This document shows, piece after piece, positions 25,228 to 35,431 of a stretch of 64,000 nucleotides of DNA (positions are counted from its first letter, which is position 1; every line of letters starts with the position of its first letter). This DNA comes from Lasiosphaeris hirsuta. Its lineage: Eukaryota > Ascomycota > Sordariomycetes > Sordariales > Lasiosphaeriaceae. The stretch lies in NCBI GenBank assembly GCA_030549175.1, contig JAUKUA010000001.1, forward strand, positions 3,968,001 through 4,032,000, read 5' to 3'. The notes beneath the pieces are model-generated. The model searched no databases. It was not told where the DNA came from and saw only the letters and a list, made by a program, of their open reading frames with translations. Made by a program: the position numbers and the translations under genes.

Positions 25228-25990
25228 TCACATGGCACAAGGTCCATGATTTCCGTAAGGCGTCTTGCCGCAGCGATAACACCAGTGGCACCCACACGTG
25301 CACCTGCTTTTGTCAGTAATCTCAACTTCTTGGGGACGAGAAAAAGACTTACACAATGTGATTGCATCCTTCCACCTTCTCCACGACCCTTTTGCACTCC
25401 GGGCACGGCTTCCAGCGCATAGCACTCGCTAGCTTTTTGAACGCCTCCTCGCCACGACGTCTGCGGATCTCGACGACGCGAGCGGCTCTCGCCGTCCTTT
25501 CGGCCTCGGTCTCCCTCTTGCTGACACCGGAACCGGCGGTGGAAGCCCCGCGCTTCGCCGTGGCCATGGCCAGCGCAGCTGAGCTACACGAGCCAAAGTG
25601 GAACTTGCCGCGGCATGCCACACACGTCTTAGTGTGGCACTTGCGGCACTTGGCCGAGTTGGCGGTGCCCTCGCGGAGTGCCAGCGGGATGAAGGCGCTA
25701 CACTTGGGGTCCCAGCAGTAGAGCTTGTCGCGGGCGTCGTATTCGGCGACGCGCTGGCGGTACAGCATCATGTCGTTGGTCCAGTTGGGCGTCTGCGTGT
25801 CCGTGAGGACCCGGCGGAGGAGCGTGGGGTGGATTCGGTTACAGCACTGCACGGGGCGGAACGGAGTGGTACGCATGGTGATGCGGAAGTTGGCCTGGAG
25901 ACATCTCTCGCAGTGGACGTGGCCGCAGCCAAGGCGGTAGCCGCGGCCCGTGGGGATGGTGCTGGTGCAGATAAGGCACTCGGTAGCCAT
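25228..25990 (-). CDS. RBR-type (RING-IBR-RING) E3 ubiquitin ligase
   Basis: Two exons on the minus strand, 25353-25990 and 25228-25303, giving 237 residues. RING1-like cysteines lie at the N-terminus (ECLICTST, then LGCGHVHCERC, then QCC). IBR follows at about 95-145 (YCWDPKCSAFIPL, AKCRKCHTKTCVACRG). A basic helix precedes RING2 (CPECKRVVEKVEGCNHIV then CTCGCHWCYRCG). The cysteine in GCNHI (209) matches the position that carries ubiquitin as a thioester in RBR enzymes. The intron splits RING2 right after it; donor GTAAGT, acceptor GCAG. The protein is compact with no accessory domain, so the substrate is unknown. A shorter relative lies at 31281-32195. Confidence 0.9.
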
Positions 25991-27491
25991 AGTGAGGTAG
26001 CGGTAATTATCCCCGAGGTTTGTCTGTAGGTTGATGTGGTGAGTGGCAGGTTCGTTGTGTTGCTTTACATGGGGGTTCTAGAAGGTGGAAGGTGAAGGTG
26101 CCTTTGTGTGGTGTGCTCAAGGATCGAAAAGCAGAGTGTGCAGCAATGCAGATGAAAAGAGAGTTTTGCATAGTCCAAGTAGATATGGTAGTTTGCGGTA
26201 GGGTTATGAAGGGGCTGGTTCTCGAATATTGGAGAGTGAAATGGTGAGGAGGAAAGCTGTGAATCATATTATTATACTTTGTGACTCTCTCTCTGCTCAC
26301 TCGAGCATCCAAACAGCTTGTTGGACCCGTGGCTGTCAATGATGCAAACGGGGTGAGTGACCCGCCTCTCCTTTCGGCAACTTGGGGCATTAGAAGACAA
26401 ATCCCTCCAGAGTCTGAGGACCTAGGATAGGCATTGAGTGCCGGAGAAGTCGGATAGGTAGCCAAGTCACTCCTTTGAAGATGCCCAGCACGTCACGCCA
26501 GCAGGCAGAGTGCAGGCATAGGACATGCACCTATCAATGCGGGCTGGGCAACAACCCCGGGAGTCCTCGTTTGGGTCAAGTGACATGAGCGGCCTACAAC
26601 GTAGGCAGTACTCAGTCCCACCACCGATTTCATCTGAGGCTTTGCGGGCATTTGGTACACTTAGGGCCTCGGGGGCGCTGTCGGGCAATGTGCGACTGCT
26701 TGGGCTGCGGCTGGCACAGGGCTGCCCTGCATCCCGTCGGCCACCAACCAGGCAGCCACCGCAGCTCGGCTCGCAGCTCTCCCTCACTAAGGCACGGCTT
26801 GCTGGAGATGTGGCTCGCCATGATCGCGATAAAAGCAACCAGAACCCATCTTAGAGCCTCGGTAGCCCCAGAGCGACCACTTGTTCAGGACTTCTTGGGC
26901 CTGTGTGGTGGTGCAGGGGAGCATACGTGGAGCGCAGCGAGACCACTCGAGCCCGCTGGACTTCATGCAGCTTGGGGACTATGGGCGGGGATGTGTTTGG
27001 CCGGTGTCTGTCCCATGGGGGATTCAGCACTTTGAGCGTCTGGGACGAACAGATTGTGAGCTTCAGTGTGAGGGAAAAACAAAACAAGAAGGATTCTCCA
27101 GGTTAATGTCAGTGTCGTGTGTCGAAGAGCGCTAGCCGTCCTGCTTGAGGGGTTGCCACTCGGCTTATCTTATCGCAGCTCTGGCGCTGCACAGGTTCTC
27201 ATCAAACCGTTCGGTCCCGACTTCAACCGTTCAACTTCACCGCCACTGAAATCGCGAACACGTAGGGAATTAGGGGCGGGAAACCTAAAGAGCATCGACA
27301 CGTCCGTCCGGGCCGCTGGCGAGAGGCAACGTGGTGGGAGTAGGAGGCACCGGGAAAGGTATATGTTTGGCAACAACCGACTTCGCGAGCCTGACGATCC
27401 CAACTTGAAGCCCCAAAACAGTCAACAAGCTCGGGTAATGAGGGCTCAGCGTGTGAAGAAGAAAAAGAAAGGAAAAAAGAGAGGAACGTAC
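25991..27491. other. Intergenic region upstream of RBR ligase
   Basis: About 1.5 kb. The part next to 25990 is the RBR promoter and leader. ORFs at 26467-26838 and 26652-27035 are antiparallel and unconvincing. The part near 27170-27491 may hold the last exon of the acidic membrane protein gene (see next entry). Confidence 0.4.
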
Positions 27492-28324
27492 CTCGACGAC
27501 AACCCCCCTGCGCTCCTCCGGCCGACCAACAACCTCGCCATTTTCCATATTTTCAATAGCCTCAACGGCATTCAAGACCTCAAAGGCATCCAGCGCTTCC
27601 GCAACTTCTGCAGCATCCACCCCTATCTCCTCATCGCTGTCGTCAGTAGTGTCCCCATCACTTTCCATATCGCTGTCTTCCGAGTCCTCTACTGTGTCTC
27701 CAGGGTTCCAGGTTACTACCAGCGCTTGTGGTCTCGGTGGCAGGCGAAGAGGAATCTCTCGCCTGTCAAAGAGGGCTGCATGCCCATCTGATTCGTCGTC
27801 GCTGTCATCTTCACCTTCACTGGACTCGCCGTCGCTATTGTCGTCGCTATCGTCGTCGCTATCGTCTACGCTCAACTCATCTTCGCTATCATCTTCGTCC
27901 CCGTCGGCGTTATATCCTTCGATGCTGGACCCATCGCGGACTGTTTGGGTACTCAGGGCATCAAACTGCTGGTCGCTCGCATCTATGGCTGGCCTGGTCA
28001 TGCTTATCTCGGGTCCGCGTTGCTCTGGAGAGGGCTTGGTTTTGTCTTTCTCGTCCTTCTGGTAGGCTCATCAGCAGCTATCTCCTAACAAGATAGAACA
28101 TCAAACACACATACTACCAACGCAGAAACTCTCACTTGGATGAATATAACACCGGGTAACGTAGATACCACCATCCATAGCGCGGCCGGCGGTCCTATGC
28201 TCAATTGTCCAAGTGCAAAACCGATACAAGTCCACGCGAAAACCAAGGCGGCAATTGGAACCCAGCGTGGGCAGAATATGGGTTTGCCAGGTGGGTACAG
28301 GATGGGGTTGGAAGACGCGCCCAT
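27492..28324 (-). CDS. Membrane protein with highly acidic tail, unknown function (3' end open)
   Basis: Two exons on the minus strand, 28136-28324 (63 codons) and 27492-28058 (189 codons), joined in phase 0. Exon 1 encodes ILYPPGKPIFCPRW and two hydrophobic stretches (about residues 21-42 and 45-63) likely to be membrane segments. Exon 2 starts KDEKDKTKPSPEQRG and becomes extremely acidic (runs of DDSDDDSDD type, about 105-150 and 185-210) with a helical Ala/Glu/Val end. A GTACGT donor at 27486-27491 suggests a last exon. An acceptor near 27406 would add a short basic tail, but I could not fix it. The open frame itself continues to 27285. I do not recognise the family. Confidence 0.65.
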
Positions 28325-28800
28325 TTTTTTCAACGTTTTGGTTCTGGGTTTGAAGTGTGTGTTGGGAAAGCGGGAAGGTGGGCGAGGCACTGTGGCAGAT
28401 GCAAGATGCAGGTCGTGCATCCGTGGGACATGAGATATGTCTTTATATGAACGTGAGCAGATGAAATGAGCTTGGGGATGGGTGGAAAGCTCCGCCACGC
28501 CATTCCAAGGAAGGCGTAAAGCTTCCTCGACATTGGGGAGGGGAGGCGCACCGCAGGGAAGGTTATGTCTGGCCTGCATCACGGCAGGTTCAAGTGTTAT
28601 CTGTATGAACTCGTCCCGCTCCTTTGAGTCTAAATGCTACCAAATGCTGTCTTGCGCTATGTGCAATATTCGCTGCATCAGCACCAAGTAACCAATGACT
28701 TGTATCGAACAAAGAAAGCAGATCTACCACCCCTTCAAACCACAAACCCAAACGCCGATTCAATGTCTTCGCAATGCCATATCCCAGCTCATTCTTTGAC
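28325..28800. other. Upstream region of acidic membrane protein gene
   Basis: Holds the promoter of the preceding minus-strand gene and the 3' flank of the PXMP4 gene. No gene recognised. Confidence 0.5.
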
Positions 28801-29758
28801 TCATTTGTTATGCCACACGAAGTTGCGAAGGCCATCCCATGTGTCGGCATTTCCATAGATGTACGTCATGCTGCTGCGCAAGCTGGGCTGCAGCTCCGCC
28901 GCATGCCACTTGAACAGATGCATGACAGCAGCCCATGAGACACTCGCAAAGAGAGGCCAGGCATAATAGCTGATGGCCGCGCTCCGCTTCGGCTCCGACA
29001 CGCCTGGGAGGCCGTACCCGGGCTTGACGGACATGTGGGCCAAGGCCAGCATTACGCGCGCAAACACGTAGATGACAATCTGCTGGTTGACACTCGAGAT
29101 CTTGCCCGACCGCCTTGACCGCTGGCCAAAGACAATGTATCCGCCCAGAAGGCCGGCGACAAAGCTATCGTAGGGGCCTGTGGTCACATGTTAGCATGTC
29201 TCCAGGTGGGGCAGCTGAGGGAGGAAATAGGGGCTCCTTGCCTTCCTTCCCTGGTGTTGAGCCATAGTGCTTCAACAACACGCACGTCAGCTTGTAGATG
29301 GTGGCAAACTTGGCAAGATTCCTAGCGTGTGTCCTCGTTGCGCGGAAGATGAGCCCTGCTTTCTCACGGACTCTGAAGCATCACAAAGGGGTTAGTACGC
29401 GGGGAGAGCAGGTGCGGTGAAGCGGTCGGCGCATTGGGGGCAGACATACGTTCCAGACCGGAATAGCATGATCATTCTGTCCATTCACGCCAGTCAGCTT
29501 TGATACCACGTGGAGGACACATTTTTGGTGACATACACCAGCGCGTGCGGGAAGCGCACTTTGGTGCCGTAGACGGCACCATTGCGCGCGGCTTTGGCGA
29601 CAGAAAGTATGTCATGATACTTGGGGTCGAGGACGATGCGCTCGGCAACAGCCTTTGTCGCAGAAAGGTCAGTAAGGTATTCCACAGGGATGCCGAGTGG
29701 GCGCATCGCATGCGCCGCTGGATCGCACCTTGAGGCACTCGAGAGCACTGGCGGACAT
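28801..29758 (-). CDS. PXMP4: Peroxisomal membrane protein PXMP4/PMP24 homologue
   Basis: Five exons on the minus strand: 29729-29758, 29537-29652, 29450-29476, 29242-29372 and 28801-29177, joining in phase to 226 residues (human PXMP4 is about 212). Family landmarks are AARNGAVYGTKVRFPHALV, LFRSGT at the exon 3/4 junction, PYDSFVAGLLGGYIVFG (Tim17/22/23/PMP24-type glycine-rich membrane segment), RVMLALAH, and LQPSLRSSMTYIYG near the end. Known relatives are multi-pass peroxisomal membrane proteins of uncertain transport role. Intron 4 (29178-29241) starts with GC (AAG|GCAAGG) instead of GT. The phase and the KEG-PYDSF junction require it. Confidence 0.92.
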
Positions 29759-30966
29759 TGCCTCGGCAATTGGAGATCTGCGGTTGGAGGGGAGTTTTCC
29801 GACAGCAAATCAGTGCTCTGGGCACTTGGGATGACGATTGCCTGTTTCACCTCATCTGGGACGCTGTGACAATTGCAAATATATTCAGATGTGCCTGCGG
29901 TAGGTAAAATAAAAATAAAAATCAGGCGTTAGAGATGGTGTTGTTGCTTTACACAACATAGAGCGGCATGGAGAAGGGAGGATGGAGGTTCGGCTCTGCA
30001 TGTGCAACACAGGCAGAATGACGGTACTTGTCGGCTCAAACTGGCTGGGGTCCCCCGCAAAACCGCTGGCATGACGCAGGGGTATGTATGGAGGGCGGGA
30101 CTACATCTGTGGAGCTCCATTTGCATGTGATGCTTGCTTTCGCTTTGTCTTTGAGCGTCCTCCACTTCTTGATTGGGCTTATTACACATTTTACGACTAG
30201 TAGACTGTTAGTAAGAATGACTGACATTAATGCCCCTATTTATCTACCATTGATGATGTTTTGTTGTTGCATCTTTAAGGACTGCGAATGGTGAATCTCG
30301 CGGGAAAACATGCCCAACCCTAACCCTCGATATATCTGGCGCTCTGCAACTTGGATGCTTGCTCGCATTGGTATGTCGCCCAGAAATGATATGGAATGTG
30401 CCTGTTTCATGAATGTGAGTAAATCGGATGATCAGGTCTCTTGGTTGTTTTATTTAGCCATCTAAATCAAGTCAGAGTCAGGGGGAAGCGACTTGGGTGA
30501 TAGGCAGGAACGATTGACAGGCGCTCAACCAAGAGCCCACTGGTGCTGACCTCGATTGCAGCTTGTTCTCTGTTGCCTTGACTCTTTCTAGGGTTTCAAA
30601 AACTCAAATGTATAGTCAAGCACGGCAAAGGTAGAGTGAGGTATGTTTAGGCTTGAAGAGGTGAGGTATTGGGTAGAGATTCCCACAGGCACTAGGATTC
30701 ACAAGCACACATAACACCCACTTTGAAAGTGGCAGGCATGATGATCCGATGGTGTAGTCAAAAAGCTTCTAGCTGTTCAATCAGGCCAATTAGTGTCAAT
30801 GGGATGTACTGGGCTGTTTTCTTCAGCTATTGACTCAACCTGCCCCTTTCCGTTCACCCTGGTCCCAGCCACTCCTGAGCACCATTCTTGACAGCAGTCA
30901 CGACCGGTCTCCATGTATATCGCGGTCAAGCGGTCGCGTTTCTCCAAGAAACCAACCAAAGACGCG
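29759..30966. other. Intergenic region between PXMP4 and tRNA-Asp
   Basis: About 1.2 kb. The part by 29758 is the PXMP4 promoter. It contains one telomere-like doublet AACCCTAACCCT at 30316-30327. No ORF convinces. Confidence 0.5.
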
Positions 30967-31051
30967 GCTTCCGTAGTACAGAGGTTAGTATTTGGGCTTG
31001 TCAACAGATGTTGCTTCGCCCAGGACCCGGGCTCGAATCCCGGCGGGAGCG
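30967..31051 (+). tRNA. tRNA-Asp (GUC) with 13-nt intron
   Basis: A full cloverleaf can be drawn. The acceptor stem GCTTCCG/CGGGAGC has seven pairs with one G-U. The D stem is GTAC/GTAT with loop AGAGGTTA (conserved GG). The anticodon stem is TGGGC/GCCCA. Anticodon GTC is at 31000-31002, the intron at 31004-31016 after position 37, then a four-base variable loop, the T stem CCGGG/CCCGG, and discriminator G73, as in other Asp tRNAs. T33 is present. The T loop reads CTCGAAT, so position 54 is C instead of the near-universal T; this also alters the B box. A TTTT at 31059-31062 can serve as Pol III terminator. Confidence 0.88.
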
Positions 31052-31058
31052 TATATCA

Positions 31059-31062
31059 TTTT
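31059..31062 (+). terminator. Pol III T-run after tRNA-Asp
   Basis: Four T residues eight bases after the discriminator base. This is a minimal but usable RNA polymerase III stop signal. Confidence 0.5.
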
Positions 31063-31280
31063 GCTATATTCACCAATCGTCAATGTACGAGATGCATTTT
31101 CAGAATTCTTTCTTATTCTACACAAATCCGTGGTGCTTGGTACCAATGCACACTTATCTATCCTTGCCGGCGAGGGCCAGCACTCCGTCTATGTCTATAT
31201 CTAGCATGTATCATACAGGGATTCCATCATGATGTCGAGGCAGATAGTTCCTTATCCAACTTCTTCGCGTTTCCAAACTC

Positions 31281-32195
31281 TCACAAAGAGAGATATGTCT
31301 GCCCTCGAAAAATGGACTCCGAAGTATTTTGCCCCAACCACGTATTGTCCACATTGGGCCGGTGAAACTCCGTCCCAGGCTCACAGGGGAACATGTGTGT
31401 CTTCCTGCCACACATTGCACACGTCCTCTTGAGACACAGCGGGCACGTCCCCGACTTACTCCGCTGCTGCCCCGGGGTAATGAACATGCCGCAGCTCGCA
31501 TCATGGCAGTAGAGACGCTGCGGGGTAGGCATACTGCTCTCGACGAGGCGCGCCTGGTAGGCCGTGAACTCTCCCGGCGTGGTTGCCGTGCCGACGACAG
31601 CGAGCGGGACTGTCGATGTGCCGCAGCATGCGGCTGGGACGAAGGGGGCGCCCATGGCTACTTTCTCGAGGGCGTTCATGACGGCCTTGTGCAGGCAGTT
31701 GCGGCAGTTGGTGTGGCCGCAGCTGAGGGTGTGGGTGCCATCGCGAGGGATAGGAGTCGTGCAGCTGGCGCAGGAGGTGTGCGAGGAGAGAAATGGCGAG
31801 AGCGGTTTGCCGAGGACCTGGGTGTGGGGAGATGGGCCGGGGCTGGAGAAGCCAGAGGTCGAAAGGGACGAAAAGGATCCTTCTGGTACGGCGAAAGGGG
31901 CCGCGCCTCCGCTCAGTGATGGGCAGGGAGAGGGAGAGGATCTGATTGATGTCGCGGGTGTGTTCAATGAAGAATCGCTCGTTTGGCTCCACCCTCGGCT
32001 TATAACTGATGCTGGTGACGATAGGAAGGAGCTAAAGAGCTGATAGCCAGGCTGCCAGAACCCGCCCTGTGGTGTGCCGAACTGTAGCGGCTTTTGGGAC
32101 TGCAGCACCTCGGGTGCCCCTGAATTTATGTCAACGATTGCATTCCGCCTCAGAAGGGTGTGGTGATACATACCAAAAGACTTTCCGTTGCCCAT
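31281..32195 (-). CDS. RBR-like zinc-binding protein lacking RING2
   Basis: Minus-strand ORF of 304 codons. A likely in-frame 54-base intron at 32120-32173 (GTATGT donor, TTCAG acceptor) would leave 286 residues. The first 120 residues are Ser/Pro-rich. Then RING1-like cysteines appear (CASCTTPIPRDG, LSCGHTNCRNCLHK, AACCG), followed by an IBR-like set (YCHDASCGMFITPG, GTCPLCLKRTCAMCGRKTHMFPC). The order and spacing match the RBR ligase at 25228-25990 (YCWDPKCSAFI, LGCGHVHC). The chain ends about 40 residues after the IBR with no cysteine left, so the ubiquitin-carrying RING2 is absent. It may bind zinc or E2 without ligase activity, or be a truncated ligase. Confidence 0.75.
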   Translation of the reverse strand: MGNGKSFGMYHHTLLRRNAIVDINSGAPEVLQSQKPLQFGTPQGGFWQPGYQLFSSFLSSPASVISRGWSQTSDSSLNTPATSIRSSPSPCPSLSGGAAPFAVPEGSFSSLSTSGFSSPGPSPHTQVLGKPLSPFLSSHTSCASCTTPIPRDGTHTLSCGHTNCRNCLHKAVMNALEKVAMGAPFVPAACCGTSTVPLAVVGTATTPGEFTAYQARLVESSMPTPQRLYCHDASCGMFITPGQQRSKSGTCPLCLKRTCAMCGRKTHMFPCEPGTEFHRPNVDNTWLGQNTSESIFRGQTYLSL

Positions 32196-33333
32196 GATGA
32201 GTCGAATGTGCTATCCAAAATACAGTAGTAATATACTCGACGGGCCTGAACTGTTGTTCTCTTTGCAGATGGAAGTGAGCACTTGCGCCTCAGGGAAAAT
32301 ACCAATTCAGCTGGTTTTGCGCTACTTAGACCTGGGATAGGTAGGCTGGTGACTCAGTGGTTTATAAGTGCCGCTTAGGCCGGTCGGGTTGGGCCGCCAC
32401 CCGGTCTCGTGGCTCCTATGGCATGCCGGAGTCTCCAATTGAAACGTGACAATTCGCTTTGTTGTACGCCAATATGAGCTGGCGCCTTTCAAACGGCACT
32501 CTGCTCATGTCTTGGTTGTTTCAAGGCTTGCCCCTCTCGACAAAGCTATTGTTGGTCCAAACATAGGCCCCGGGTGCCTTGATCGGCAGGCTTAGTGCAT
32601 CGCTGCCCATTGACCACCCGTTGAAGTTGAAGCTCTGATCCCTCAACATCTGAATAGATGTCCCTGGGGCAGTTTTTGGCCCGGGTCGCACGATTTGCTC
32701 AACTGTGCGTCATCAACCAGATTTCTCATCATTCCTTGATTGTAGACAAAGTGAGGCCGTCCCCGTGACGGGTCTCTCCTTACAGAGTCTAAACTACAAC
32801 TCGTGGTTACAGCCACAGTTTGTCATATTTATTATCCGAAGATGAAACAATCGGAAGCTGTTAGTCAAGTTAGCTGAGGTAGAAATATAACTAGTATCAA
32901 GTGCTGAAACTCGTATCCGTGTTGCACTGCGCAACTTACCGTGCCATATCTTAGCCAAGGTATATATATGTAGCATAACGAGGTGGCTGAACGTGGGGGC
33001 CAAGGCCGAAAATGGTGTTTTGGTAACAAGTTTAGCGTCGACATCATCGTGCACTAGAATACCTCTCTTATTAATCTCTCACCCGCTGCATCTCACCGGG
33101 AATCGATTATGCTTCATTCTCCTACCAGACTAGCCAGCAAGACTTGTTGTCAGAGCGGCTTGTGGTTTCATGGTTCCAGTGCTTGCGTGAGCGCCCCGCA
33201 CAATGGTGAAATGGGGTGGATAGATGACGAATCTGCCGTTCAACGTTATATCTGACTTAACCCCGAATCTCCGCTGGGATTACCAATTTGAAATACAAGA
33301 GTAGAGGAAACATCACAGACAGTTTTGGAAACA
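32196..33333. promoter_or_regulatory. Divergent upstream region of RBR-like gene and FMO
   Basis: About 1.1 kb between two divergent genes. It must hold both promoters. Short ORFs inside show no family resemblance, and no element is claimed. Confidence 0.45.
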
Positions 33334-35152
33334 ATGGCTGGCGAAAACGAGATCCGGGTCAAGTCGGTGGCCATCATCGGTGCCGGCGCAGCTGGTATGG
33401 AGCACTGATCGGTGATCACTGCCCGAGCACACAACGCAAGCTCTCGCTGTGGACCCTAAGACTAATTCGCCCGTCTCCATAGGAGCCGTGACGGCTGCTG
33501 CATTCAAGGCCGAGAACTACTTTGAGCACATCCGCGTCTTTGAGCGCAGGGAGACCGCTGGCGGGACATGGCAAGTACCACCGGGCACTCCCGTCCCTTC
33601 CCTCTGGTTCTCGTGTACCAAAGCTGACGGTTGACGACGGCTCTAGGATCTACGACGCAGACCCGCCGCCTGGTCCCCCTATCCAGCCCGGGAGCTTAGG
33701 CGGCGAGGTTGATCCGCCTCTTGAGATCCCGGCCAATCTGCCCAGGATCACACCTCCCAACCAACAGGAGAGATACTCCCAGACTCCCGTCTATGCCTCC
33801 GTAACGTAAGAGGATCGGGGGATCTGTATCTAGGTACTTTTTTTTTTTTTTTTGGCAATTTTACTGACGTGGACTAGAACTAACGTCCCAGACATTGCCA
33901 TGTCGTTTTCTGACGCGCGCTTCGCCTATGGCCCGTTTGCCCCCCACTACATCCCTCGACAGTACATCGAGAACTACTTTTCTACCCACAAGACCGACGA
34001 GCTCCTCGTCCTCAACACCACGCTCGAGGATTTGTCTCAAATTCCTGCCTCTGAAAAAAAAAACGGAGCGCCCAACAAGTGGAAGCTAACCCTCCGGAAA
34101 TATGACCCGGCTCAGCACGTCGATATTTGGTGGGAAGAAATATTTGACGCTGTAATCCTGGCAAACGGGCATTATTCCGTTCCATATGTGTGTACTCCAA
34201 CCAGAGTGAGGGACTTGGCTAACATTTTCAGGTCCCCAATGTCAAAGGGCTCAAAGAATACTCCGCCAAGTTCCCCGGCCGGGTAATCCACTCCAAGCTG
34301 TACCGCTCTCCCCAACCCTACACCTCCAAGAAAATCATCATCATTGGGAACTCCGCCTCCGGCCACGACCTCTCGGAGGAGCTCGTCTCGACAGCCTACC
34401 TACCTGTCTACCAATCCCGACGCTCCACATCGCGATGGGACGGCGACGCCCCGCCGGCCGGGATCGAATGGAAGCCCATCATCAAAGAGTACCAGCTCGA
34501 CGGCCGCATCATATTCAACGACGACACCTACCTCGACGACGTTGATACTGTCATCTACTGTACCGGCTACCAGGCGTCCTACCCCTTCTGGAACGTCAAG
34601 GCCAACGGCCGCCCCCTATGGGACTACGCCGCGGGTAAGCTGATCGGCGCCTACTGGCACACGTTCGTCCGCGACTTCCCAACCCTAGGCGTCATCGGTG
34701 TGCCGCGATCCCTGACGTTCCGCAGCTTCGAGTATCAAGGCATCGCGCTTGCCCGGCTGTGGTCGGGCAGGAACGCCCAGCCGTTGCCCTCGCAGGAAGA
34801 GCAGGAGAAGTGGGAGGCCGAGAGGGCCGAGCGGACGAAGCGGGAGAAGAAGAGGTTTCACGACATCCCGTGGGATGACGGTGAGACGTTTGAGTGGCTG
34901 GACGGGCTGTTCAGGATCGCCGGGCTGGGGACATTGAAGGGGGAGGGTAGAATACCGCCGGCGCTTGGGGAGGATTTGATTTGGGCGGTTGAGCATATTA
35001 GGAAGTATCCCGAGCCAGGGAAGGGGAATGAGGGAGATTCGGGCGAGAAGGGGGATGCTAGTGGTGCGCTGGTGAAAGTGGGTGGCGAGGAGGGTGATAA
35101 TGAGTGGGTCTTGGTGAGGAGAAGCGTGAAAGACTCTCTGGCGTTCATTTAG
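33334..35152 (+). CDS. Flavin-containing monooxygenase (FMO) family protein
   Basis: Five exons: 33334-33394, 33483-33570, 33647-33805, 33878-34187 and 34232-35152, giving 512 residues. The FAD-binding Rossmann motif VAIIGAGAAGA (G16-x-G18-xx-G21) spans the exon 1/2 junction, and RRETAGGTW spans exons 2/3. The FMO signature KFPGRVIHSKLY (F220, G222, H226, Y230) is intact, as is the NADPH-binding IIGNSASGHD (about 244-253), and VIYCTGYQ marks the second half. Known relatives oxygenate nucleophilic N or S atoms using NADPH and O2. Intron 2 (33571-33646) begins with GC (CATG|GCAAGT); splicing there restores the conserved Trp. Intron 3 holds a T16 run at 33838-33853. The C-terminal 120 residues are charged and variable. 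Confidence 0.92.
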
Positions 35153-35431
35153 ATTCTGTCATTTTGCGATTTATGGCTTGGTTGGATGTTCGGAGTCAAG
35201 AGCGCATTTCGAGGTGGAGCAACGAGTTCATATTATCCGTAGCAGAGAGCATTGCATTTTGGGTCAACAAACGAAATGGAATTTTGTCCCCCCCCCCCTT
35301 CCAAAAAAAAAACCAAAAAAAAAACAACTCTAATCGAGGGATATCATCTGGTATCGTTATAAAGACCGTACTATGCCAACGCCAAAGAAACAATCAAACT
35401 CGTAGAACCCCTGATGCTAGCAACTCAAACT
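35153..35431. other. Convergent 3' region
   Basis: Short gap between FMO and the ankyrin gene with C9 and A-rich runs around 35288-35325. No gene. Confidence 0.5.

Noticed and set aside
30316..30327. Telomere-like AACCCTAACCCT
   Set aside because: Only two units in an internal position between ordinary genes; not a telomere, and a Tbf1-type site cannot be argued from one match.
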